Below, piece after piece: positions 11,901 to 23,900 of a DNA stretch of 64,000 nt. The notes below the pieces were generated by a model. The model was not told where the DNA came from and made no database searches. It was given only the letters and a program-made list of their open reading frames with translations. This DNA is from Bolinopsis microptera (Eukaryota > Ctenophora > Tentaculata > Lobata > Bolinopsidae). A program made the position numbers and the translations under genes. The DNA is taken from positions 14,878,667 through 14,942,666 of the forward strand of contig NC_087074.1 in NCBI RefSeq assembly GCF_026151205.1. Direction: 5' to 3'. The stretch's first letter is position 1. Each line of letters starts with the position of its first letter.

Positions 11901-14900
11901 AACCTCTTCATTGACAAGTCAGGAGTAGGACTGGAAGCTTTCCTGAATATCATCAGACATAATGTTAACCTGGTGTCCCTGATTCCCACTGATTTGGTTG
12001 AGAGTATTGTTGAGGATTACACCACCTCAGGGAAACCCATCTACCTTAAAGTGCTCAGAAAGCTCTGCAAGTGCAAGAGACAGGCAGTTACAAGCAACCA
12101 AAATGTAATCATTAAATCGCTGTTGGGCAGTAAAATTCATCAGCGATTTATCCAAATACAGCACAGCAAGGGTCAAGTAAGCGTTATGTATGGAAGTGAA
12201 TGGATTTTATTGACTGATCTTACCGAAGTGAACAACAGCCAGAACTTCAAGGATTTCCTCAGCCAACTTGATTTAATCAGAAACATGTTGTTTGGAAAGA
12301 ACTCTGTGGGAAAAGAGTTGATCGTGGGGAAGTACAACATGTTTAGTGAAGATGAGTGTGTTGATGTGATAACAAATGAGAAAATAGATGTCGAGGTAAG
12401 GGATTTTTTCTTAAAGTCGATATGTTTAAATCGAAAAACTGGAAATTATTCCATAATCTTTTTTACAATCGCCAAAAATCGTAAACACTTCACTACCAAA
12501 GTATCAGTTTTCAATATTTTATTGCGTCATTTGACTCATATCCTCTTGTATTAGTCCCTCCAAACCACATTGCTTATTTTCAGATTCGCAGTAGATACAT
12601 AAAAATCTTAGTAGCAGCCCACATCGATCACGAAATAAGGACTGCAACTTTTGAACCTAGGATGCTGTCGTACCAGCCCGTGAAGAAGTCACCAGAACAA
12701 CCTCCCCAAGCGAGGGATATCTACTCTGTTCTTGATAAGTGGCTAATCCAATACGTGGAGAACAACACCAACGTAATCACGTCGCAAGAGGTGAGAATAA
12801 ATTGTCATAACTGAAACATCTTTTACAAACGTCTCTGAAAACCAAGTGCCTGAAATTTATAAAATAAAATTGCAGTATAACACATTGAACCAAAACCTCT
12901 ACTCTTAAGCCGTTATAAGCCTAATACATTTACTAAATTAGTAACTGAGTTACTTCCTCCAGGAGAACAACCAGTTTAAGAACAGTGTGATAATGTTGGT
13001 GGAATATATGTTTAGGAAAGAAGACCTCGACATCAGCAGCAGCCACTTGGAGAGGTACTTAGAGTTGTCATGTGTTAAAGAATACATTTTAAAGTTACGT
13101 GAATATGACAAATTATATCATTGAATTAACAGTTTGCAAGAAAGAACAGGAGATTTTCATTATTCTTAATTTTTTGGTAATTATTCCAGATACATTAAAG
13201 CACTGATTAAATGGTTGGACGGAAGGTTAGATAAATATTACGAAGAAGAACATGATAATGCCAGTAAAGATGTATTCAGAAGAATTTTCAGGTAAGGACC
13301 TTACCTCATCATTTAATTATCTAATTACCTCATTATCTAACATAAAATAAGTAAAATACTGACAAATGAGTAAGATACTGACTAAACATGAACAAACATG
13401 AATCGAGCCGTAAAATAATGCCCTATGGCGGTGGTTGTGGTTATGGTAAAATCTTGGTTATTCTTACATTTAACTCACAGACACATTTCAGGTTCCGAAA
13501 TCTACCAGAAAACAGAAAATGTAATGTCATCAAACAGCGAGTACTGGAAACAATTCACCTGGCATTTTGGCACTGTCTGACACATTTCTGGGAGAGAACA
13601 ATGGCACCCCTCTACTCTGCTCTTGCAGAAACCTCCTCAGAGGGTCAGAACAAAACTTTGGACACCTGCCAGATCAAATCCAATATATCGAGTGCTGTTC
13701 AAGGCGTCCTCCCAATAATGACGCTTACTGAAGCAGTTTCTACTACTCTCAACATGAAAGCTTGTGAAAACTTGAGGGATGATTTCGAGTCCAACTCTAA
13801 AGGAATCTCTCCATCTGCCGCATCGGCGTTTATAGAGTTTCTTGAAGATCTTCTGGGTGACATTTACCTGTTCTCTGAGACACCTGACATAATGACAGTG
13901 ATATTAGACACCCTGAACTACGAGTCTGATTATCTTACTACTAGGTTCGTAAAACAAAGCTCACTACAATATAGCATATTTCTGTGGTCACCAATTCCTA
14001 TAAAATCTTATGTAATTAATCTTGTAATATTTACAATCATTAATATAATATGCCATATGGAATCCTCAATCCGAAAGTGGTTGATCTCACAATTTTACAA
14101 CATTTTGCAGAGCAACAGAGCTGATGGTCCATCTTTTTTCACCAATACATAAGCTGTTGGCAATTCTGCCTAATACGAGGATCATGATCGCAGAGGAAAC
14201 TTTCCAAACCAGAAAAGAGATCACTGAGAACTATCTCCAGATCAGGAAAATAGCCACCGATCCACTCACGTAAGTTTTGATGGCACGTTAGAATCGTAAT
14301 GACTTATCTGCTGAGCCCTGGGGAGAGGTATTTAGCTTAACAAAACTGTTTATTTCAATATTCAAATATCAAAATTGGTGTTTGGCGCACTGATAAAACA
14401 AGACTTAAATGTATGAAAGTATTTAGGACCTTTATTTAAACGAGTTATTCCGACAGGGAAAAGTTGTTAGAGAAAGTGATCTTGTCGATGAACAAGCTTA
14501 GAGAATCTTGCTTGAACGAGGACAACAGCATAAACAAGACGATGCAGAAATTTGTGTTCGATCTTGGAACGGTGAAAGAGATAATCCGGATAGTGCTAGC
14601 TAACAGAATTACCATCTCTTCCACCTATTTACCAACTGATGCCAATGATTATATGGACGAAAAATTACTTCAACTCAAGATTGAAAGCTTTCGACTTCTG
14701 AAGGTAAGGTTGTCGAAGTTTCTGAAATTGCTGATAATCTCAACCAAATTTCTTGACGGAATAACAAATACGCAGAAAATTAACCAAAGTCTCAGTCTGA
14801 TGATCTTATAACACGACGTTATAAACTACCCAAATTAAAATTCAGGTAGTCATCTCTGGTTTAGACCAAGGGCAAGAGCGGGTGATGGAATACTTCAAAG

Positions 14901-17900
14901 ACCTTCTGACAGTGAAAGATGAAGATGGAATCGATAAAGAAGGGAAACTTGAACAGGCTAAGGCTTACGCTTTAGATGAAATCTTCACAGATAATACCAA
15001 TCTCAGTTTGAACGTCCAAGAGGATGAGATTTTAGGTAAAATAAAAAGTGATCAACCATAATCTCCAGATAATGAAATTAGATTATCATCGAGAGAATTC
15101 TAAAGATCATATCTTATTCTTGGTATTTCATGATGCATGTTCAAAATCGTCGAAAAGCTGATAACTCTGTTTAAAAACAAAACGCACCCAGCCCTGTTCC
15201 ACGTTATCATAGAAGCGGTAACTGGAACTCCAGAGAACATAAACAATAAAGCTAGGTTCAGTTACCTCTACCTGGCCATCATTGAGAACATGATCGATAT
15301 GGAGGACTCAACTGACTTCTTGTGTAAACATCAAACTTACGTTCTGAGGTACCTACACTTAATTAGAGATTTGGGAACTGAGTAGTAGGGATATTCATTA
15401 TTCAGTATACGCGGTGCACCATGTAAATTTTGATATATTTGTGATTATGACCGACCGAATTATTATAATTGAATGTCAATTTACATCGAAATTGAAGCTG
15501 AAAGACTCAGACGTGTTCCCAATGCAGGCTTATCCGAGAGTACTGGAATGAGCTGAACGGCAGACTGGTCTTAAGGAATGGAGACGAGGAGCAACTGGTG
15601 GAAATGAATCTGCTGAACCTTTGCAAGGGGGAACTTATTGACATCCCAAGTTATGATGATTTGAACCTGAACAAGGAGGATTTACTCTCTGGTCAAAGGT
15701 ATCTGTTGCTAAAAATATAATCTTTGTCACATTTTTGTCTCACCAGAAGTATTGAGACACGTTGTTTTGTAACAGAATTCGTTCTGTGAGAGAGTATTAA
15801 TTTGAGGTTATGAAAATGGAATAATAGATGAAGAACCAAGCCAGTGTACCAAGACCAATGAATACATCACTATAAGTATAACATGTATTGTTCACGCAGT
15901 CTAAGTGGTTTAGACGCAATGCCAATAGGAACGAACAATAACACAGAACAAAAGATGAAGTAATGCACACAAGGCTGTATTTAAGCAGTATTTATTGCTG
16001 AGGCGGGCGTTTCATTTAACATTACACTATCATAATGATTCCTGGGAAGCTGATATACGAAACAAAATTAATGCTTAACTAAAAAATAGCTGAATATTTA
16101 TCGCTAATCTTATATCTAATAAAGCAGTGGTCAAGAGATAGGCCAATGGGAGAATAGGTATGTTACGAGGTTGATGTCTGAATATCTGATCTTTTACTAT
16201 CTCCGGGATTTGATCTTTCTTTGACTGTTTTGTGGTCTTGCATTTGCTCCTTCTTATCAGCTAGTAGCTACGGTTTATTTAGTTTATAATAAGAGTCCTA
16301 ATTAGAGTTATAATTAAATTCCTTAAAAGCTTAAAGGACAGACTTCCTGCTGATATCATTAAAAGCTACATTTTTGAAAGTTATAGTCGTCTGAAAGTGA
16401 AATACAGGATCTCATTTTAAAATACCTTTTTGCTCTCTTAGAACTAGAACATAACGTGTTCTTTCAATCTTTATTTTTAATTACATTATCCATGGTCAGG
16501 GGCTGGCAAGGACTGTATTTCACCCACATGATTTCTCTGATGGCATGTTGTGTTGTTGGTGATGCCAAATCAACCGAAACCATCTGCAAGGTAAGTTACC
16601 CACAATTCATATTTCTCAGCTAATTACGTTACGGCTTTTACCGCGAAAACAAACCTCAACCAAATCCTTGAACTCACTCTTCTGAAGCCGCGCAGCTATA
16701 ACAAACTTGTTGTGCCCAGGAGCAATATCCACTATCCATCATCTTCCCTCTGTTACGAGCAGCTAAGAACGATATAGTCTACTTCACCTGCTTGTCTAAG
16801 TTTGTACTGAACGTGTACATCAAATCAACCAGTGTAGTTGACAGACAGGTATGTCTTTTGCTTTTAGATTTCTAGTTGGATGATTTATTTAAAATAAGAT
16901 ACTCTATTAACTCTATCGGACCTTATTTTAATGGACCTTACTTTGAGAACACTAAACTAACTAAAAATTTACATCTTTTGCACCATAGCGATGCCTACCG
17001 CTAGTGCGCGTATGTACTGTAATGTACTATGTAAAATGTGTGCAGCACTAATTTGATTTGTTAATCAACATTTACATGATGAATTATAAACATAATCAAC
17101 ATTTACATGATGGATTATAAACACAAAAGCAACTTTGGGTTTGATGTTGTGGTGAAAAGTCAAGAATACCATCTGACGTTCTTATACTGCTATTATTAAG
17201 TTTTTCTGTAAAAAGAATTTCCTTTTCTCATAGAATCTTGATACCATGTAAGTTACGACTGAAAATAACGTCCGATAGGGTATAAAAGCTATCGTGCAAG
17301 AATATTCATTATGCATTATGATTCATGATACATGAGGGTATCCTAATCCAACATAAAAATGTATTATATGCGGGTACACGCATAATGTTTAAGAACAATT
17401 GGACAACTACACAATTACTATTGCTCTCTTGGTTACAGAGCAATCGTAGCGTTAAGCTTGAAGAGTTTTTCTACATGCATCATTTGCAATGGGTAAGAAG
17501 GGCCCATGATTTTCGTGTGAGATTGTAAAGATGTGGATTCTGGTTGGGAGGTGTAGAGGCATATTTTTCGACACGTGACATTGATTCTGGGGTTTTGGTG
17601 GTTAATAGTGGATTCGATTGGATACTTGCTGTCACGTGTAAACTAAATATGCCACTCACCTCCCTCATCTTTACCCTCTATAATACTGCGAGAAGTAACT
17701 GTTTATATTATAGAGCATGGTGTGTGCGGTCGTGAAACTACCTTATCGGTCATAATTATCACGGACATAACACGTGTGTCCCTACATATGTGTAGATACT
17801 AGATATGTGTGTAGCCGATTACTATATTAGCTTATTAGTATACTAGGACAAACATAATCACTCCTCAGTCGCATTCTAGAGTTTTTTTAAAAAGTAGAAC

Positions 17901-20900
17901 ACTTATTAAAAATCACCAAAAATGTTCACAATTTTTTGGAAATTTTTGGGCGGTCGCATGAGCGTGAATAATGATGTCCGTGAAAAATTTGGTCCGTGAA
18001 AAACTTGTCCGTGACAATTATGTCCGATAAGGTAGTATGTTCCGGTGTGCGTGGTCGTGAAACTAACTCCTTTTATCTATTTACCTTTCCCTCCTCATGT
18101 AGAGTAAGAAAACAGCGGTTTATAGGTGTTTGGTAAGATATTGCATGAAGCAAAGACACATAATTGAGAATTTAACAATTTGATTGATTAGAAATCAAGG
18201 TTTTGATGAGCCGTGAATGTGTTGAAAAAAAGGTTCCCTAATAATTATTTCAATTGATTGAATAAGCTGACACAATTTAGTAAACAACTATTTAAGCAAA
18301 GGTTATCCTAGAAATAATTATGATTACATCAAATCACACTTTAACAACTACGACGCAATGATCCCATTTAACGTTAAGCATGTATAATGTATATTGCATG
18401 TATGATTCATCGACGATTCTTAATGCACCTCTTTTCTTCTTAGTTCTTGCATATCTGAGTTTACCCATGCATCTTTTCTTGAATCATCATCAAATAACTC
18501 GATCTTAATAAATGATATTTAAAACAAAAGCAAAAGTAGAAGATAAAGCAAAAGTAGAAGATAAAGATCAAAAAGCAAAAGTAAGTTGCTAGTAACCCAA
18601 CTGTTCAGCAACTGCTGGGGAATGACCTGTCCTGGTATGTTAACGAGGGTATAAAGCTGGTGGAGAGGGTTACAAAGCACCTCAGGAGTTGTACCACCAA
18701 CCAGAAGATGACTTATCTCAACGTGTTGGGAGACCTGGGAACCCAGGTAATATTTGGGGTTATCATTAATAATGTATGCGCATATTTCGGATAGTTTCGA
18801 ATCAATGCATTGATTGATGAGATGACTTAGGACAGTCAGACCGTGTCGACAAGAGCATATTTTCTCCGTATTCCTGTACTGTTGCCATACAGATGTTATT
18901 GAATGCATCGCAAAAATCATAGAAATTAAGGTTGAGCTACATAATTTGCATCTTTATAATGTATCCATTCATCCTTATTTTATAGATGAATGGAAAGAGC
19001 GACTATGCCCGAAATGCCACTATTGACATTGTGGTATGCAGTCATGCGGGATAATGCTTAGACATCTGCTTTTACAGAATTTGTTTCACTGCACCAGTGC
19101 ACCGTTATCAAATAGGAGCACACTGTGAATGACCCAGTTTAGAAATAATTTCTTACATTAAATAAAGTAAATGGAAAGGCCTTGATAAGTGAAAATTGAA
19201 GATGAACAACGAATTTTAAAAACTAAGAGGAGGGCAGAGGAGGTTGGGACATTTGCCCGTCAAGTCGGGGGCATTGTTACATCAATGATCATAAATTTTG
19301 TTTTAGATAAAGCTGCTATCGAGTAGAGACGACGTTGACGCAGCCCTGAAGGACCTTGTTTGTTATTACGACTACATATTCTTTGTCCTTTGTCCGATAA
19401 TAACCAATATATTCAGCTCTGATAAAGAAATGGTGAGTCATCATGAACAAATCTCTGTACACACGTCGAATTATATCGACAATAGTTTAATAACTCATGC
19501 AGTACGCTCAAATATATAAGTATTTAGGGATTTCACCGAAACGGCTAAAGCTATGAGTTAAAATTAATTGAATCACTCGGATATTGGGCTAAGATCATAA
19601 ATTGACTCCTTTCAGGTACTACAAACCTTCCAAGACGTGGATAGATTTAACATGATGAAACAGCTCTGTAAATTTGGGAAGTTTGTCTCGCCCTTCCTGC
19701 ACCAAATGCTGTGGACCCTCCTTTTCGAAGCTGTTCAGGCAGTGAACGTCATTGATACTCATGACCTCACTGACTTTTATTTCTCTGATAGGAACAACAA
19801 AATGTACCAGTTTCAAACTCCTGGCTACCTGATAATGGTATGTTATCAACATCTTAGTTCTTAAAGCTTACGTTTCCTTCTTCAGCATTCTTTAAAAGAG
19901 TATTGAAATAAAATGTTTTCCACTATAACAATCACTCCATTGTAGGTCGACAAACCAGTGGTGTTTAATAAAGAAGTACAAGACGTGATGGATCTACTGC
20001 TGAAGAAAACAGGCTACAGACTGAAGGAGGCCTACACCAAGAAGATAATGAAAGAAAACAAGGAAGCAAGCATTAACACTGCGTTTCACAAGATAGCCAA
20101 AGCTTTGATACAGGTACATGAGTACTTAATACTTATTGAAATTATCATGACACACTTTCGGCTGTTTCAGATTGCTTCGAAACGGCATTTCATTTTACAA
20201 AGTGTCTCATTTACATCCTTCTGACAGATCACGGAGAAGCAGAAGGAGGGTAAGAGTGTAAAGATGAGTGAGGAAGTTAAGGGACTTGGAGGTATTATGT
20301 TTGAAGAGGCAGAAGAGTCAGGGAAAGCAGACGCCCTTACTAACTTCGCACCATTCTGTGACGATGAGGTTAGTTAATAGTGCAGCACATAGAATACTTT
20401 CCAATAGAGCTCCCATCAGTGCTACGTGTCCATTAGGTCTGGCTACTGATTCAATATTCGCTCTCATAATTAACACCCCAATATTACAGTGCAACAAAAC
20501 GGTTCTCTTAATAAATCTGCCTCCAGGAGGACGATTTCGATACCCACGAGCCAGTACCACAGCTGACTAAGATAATAAGTAAGGTTGAGAATGAGGAGTG
20601 CTCCGACTACACCACCATCAGACTTATTAACGTGTTCGCTGCTCTGGCGGAGGATAGTAACCGGACCAGGGTAAGAACTTTTAATGTTTTGATCTTTCTT
20701 GTTACCAAGATAGTACCTTGTGAATTTGATGTTGAGCAAAACGATGAAAATGTCTGAATTGAAAACGTTGTTTTAATGAAGAATATCAAGGATTTGAACA
20801 AGGAATTAAACGACATGCCAACGAGCAAAGGGAAATTCAAAATAGCCGTGAGTTCATGTAGCTGCTAATCAGCATAATAACAGCTAATTAGCATAATCTG

Positions 20901-23900
20901 CTAATATGCTAATTAGCATACGCTAAACGCTGCTGTTTACGGAGGTCAAATTATAGGGGGCCAGCCACGTCGTGAATACTAACTGGTTGCGGGTGCACTG
21001 TCGTGAAGTAAATATTATCAATGTTCTTACTTCTTACTAATTCATGTGGCCAGTTTCTGATCAAGATATATGTGGGAAAAGGAAGTCTCCGCTCGATTTG
21101 TTATGGGTGATTTATATTCATTATTTAAATGTTAACCTAATGAATGTTGGATGCATGTTGCACAGTTAAATCACACGATCAATGTTATTCATATTGATCC
21201 ACCAGTAAACCGAGTTACTATTATAATAGTATGTATGCAGATGAAATAATCAAATCTCAGATTGAATTTGACAATTAATGTTGACATGATTACTGGTACT
21301 GGTAGATCAATCGCTAGTTTATTTTTTTAAATGTTGGATCACATGGGACATGGTGATTTCTTGTCACCATGGTGATCTCTTGTCACACGCTAGTTGCTAT
21401 GAACATTGTAAAGCTGAAGAGAGAATGAATGAGATTCAAGATATAAGTATAACCAAGCTATGAAACGCTTACAAATCTATGATTGTCACTTTCCTACCTG
21501 TATGTTTACTCGATCTGCAACAAAACACGTAAAATATTTCTTTACATGGTCTATAAACGTGGTCACATGACCTACACTCCACAGTGTTCCCCAGCCACCT
21601 CCCTCCTCCACCTTGGTCTGACAGAAGCACTGGGAAGTCTCATGTCCTCCTGTGAGAACGACCACATCCAAGAGGCAGTGACGGAGTGTCTTCTCTCTCT
21701 GCTCCAGATCCCCACCACTAAAAACAGGTTTGTCACGTGGTCCGGTGTTTGTTTATGTGGGGAAAGCAGAATCTAACGTTGTGTTTCTGCATTATTCCGC
21801 TCAGTTTCTGTGAATGATATCATACCAACTTTTCTAGATGCTTATTAGAACATGGGAGAAAAGGAGGTGTATGCAAGGCAAGGTTTGGGAAAACTTTCTT
21901 TGCATGAGCGCCGATATGTTACTCGTAACTCTCTTGAACGCGATCTTATCTTCTATGTGTAGATTTCTATATGTAAATTTCCATGTATATGAGAATGCTT
22001 ATAACTTTACCTTCCAAATTTATTTCAGTAAGTGTCTATCAGGAATGGTTAAAATGTCTAAATAATTTTGCGATTCTTTTCTATATGCTTGGCATTGACA
22101 TTTGGCATGCGATATTTATGTTCATAAAATTAAATAATGTCCACGCATTACGTTACATTTGCGTTTAATACACCACTACAATTGAAATAGCTGGCGTAAT
22201 ACATGGTGAATTGTTAGCCTTCAAATATTAATAGGATCGTCTCAGGGTTCGAGAAATACTAATGATCAAACTATTCAAGTGACCAAACAAATGAAAAGAA
22301 CAAGTACTAAAGCCGATTTAGCCGTGTCAGGCGCCAAAAAGCCGGCCATCGTAGCCGAACAATTAAATATTCTGAGTAACTATTGTTCAGAAAAAATGAA
22401 GATGAAAAATTACCAAAATTGATTGAGCCCGTTTTTATGTCCTAAACGTACGACAGTGATGTTACTGCACCCATCCCCAGGTTAAGGGAATATTGTCAGA
22501 AGACGGACGAACCATTGTTTGAATGGGTCTCGGAGAACATTGTGGCTGCTATTGAAGGTGAGGCTTTCAGATAGACTTTAATTGAGATGATCATGACTGC
22601 AAGAATAGACCGTTCTGCTAAAAGATACTGTTATGCAGTTGTTGTTTGCAGAATTGTTCACTTTTGGATTCAGAGCGTAAAAATGTAACAGTAATGGTAT
22701 TGTAATGTTTTGCTAGGTATACTGTATATCTTATTGCATGATTTAACGCGTGGGATGAAAATTATTGACATAAGTTTAAATAAATTAATTCAATGTTACA
22801 GAGATAGAAGTATTTTACAGTAAGTTACACTGCGTGTAATAATAACTTTAATTATTTTGATCTTGATCTTTTCATCGTCAAAATCTTCAATACGATAAGA
22901 TCGGCTTTGGTTAAATCTGTCTTTGTTGAATTCTGAAGCAGAAAGGTTTCAATTTCCTCTTTAAAGGCAGAATATAAAACTAATTGGCGACAAGCCGTTA
23001 TTAGAAGTAGATTGTTCGCCTTCTTTGCGTTATTTTCTGATTTGTACTTAGCTATAGTGTTTATCAGTATTATCCATGAAGTACCTGACTCAAATCCACA
23101 ATGACAGACCATGGTCGAGTGTGGTTCTTTGAAATAAACCTCTATTATCTGTGAAAATCCTCAGGAATGTTTAGCTGTTTCCTTTAATCAAGCTCAATTT
23201 ATTTCCCTTTATATTTGAAGTGTTCTGTTTGCTGCTTTTGCTGTATCAATCGAGTGTTCGAAAAATAATTTCTCGACATTTCATCAGAAATTCTGACACC
23301 CTCAATTGCACCGACTCTGATCCTAAAACTTGACCTTAAGAGCAATACTATAACCAACAAGGAACCCTAAAAGTAAATTAATGATGTCAGTAAGAAATTT
23401 TGGGGATTCTATACGTACACAATACACATGAAAGTAACAAATGGACTGTTCAGGTAACAACCAGTTGAGCATGATACAAGCCATGCGGGACAGAGCAGGA
23501 GTTGACGGCATGACAGATGATATCGGGATAGTATCCTCCACCCCAATTATCAGACTGTCCATTCAACTGATCGGTGCAATGTGTGAGGGCCAATATACTG
23601 AGATGCAGGTAAGTGTAATTTAAATAAGGAGGTTGCCGTTATGTAGATTAAATACTTCACAGCGTTTTGAAATCACCGCGATACTCAACCACAATACTCA
23701 ATTAACGCCCATAATTCAGAACTATCTGCGACTCCAAGACAACAAGTTGGTATCTCATAACTTCCTGGTTATGTTGATCAGACTCCTTCACTGCGTGAGA
23801 TCGGGGGAACTCCTCATGGATACCATGAAAGCGATCAATTCCATGATATCGGCTAATGATGCGGCGAAAGAAACTGCTATTGAAAACGATATAGTAGAGA

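Larger units (their letters stand above)
16849..18608. other. channel intron 13 with two MITE-like elements
   Basis: The longest intron, 1.76 kb, with gtatgt donor and ttcag acceptor. It contains a 31-bp tandem duplication (17062-17124), a palindromic MITE-like element (17546-17664), a TIR element of about 0.3 kb (17737-18036) and two copies of an A-rich motif near 18525-18560. No coding exon was found inside. Confidence 0.75.

Noticed and set aside
22852-23112. Minus-strand 86-codon frame in channel intron 23
   Set aside because: No domain recognised; it lies wholly inside an intron and has no supporting splice sites or repeats.
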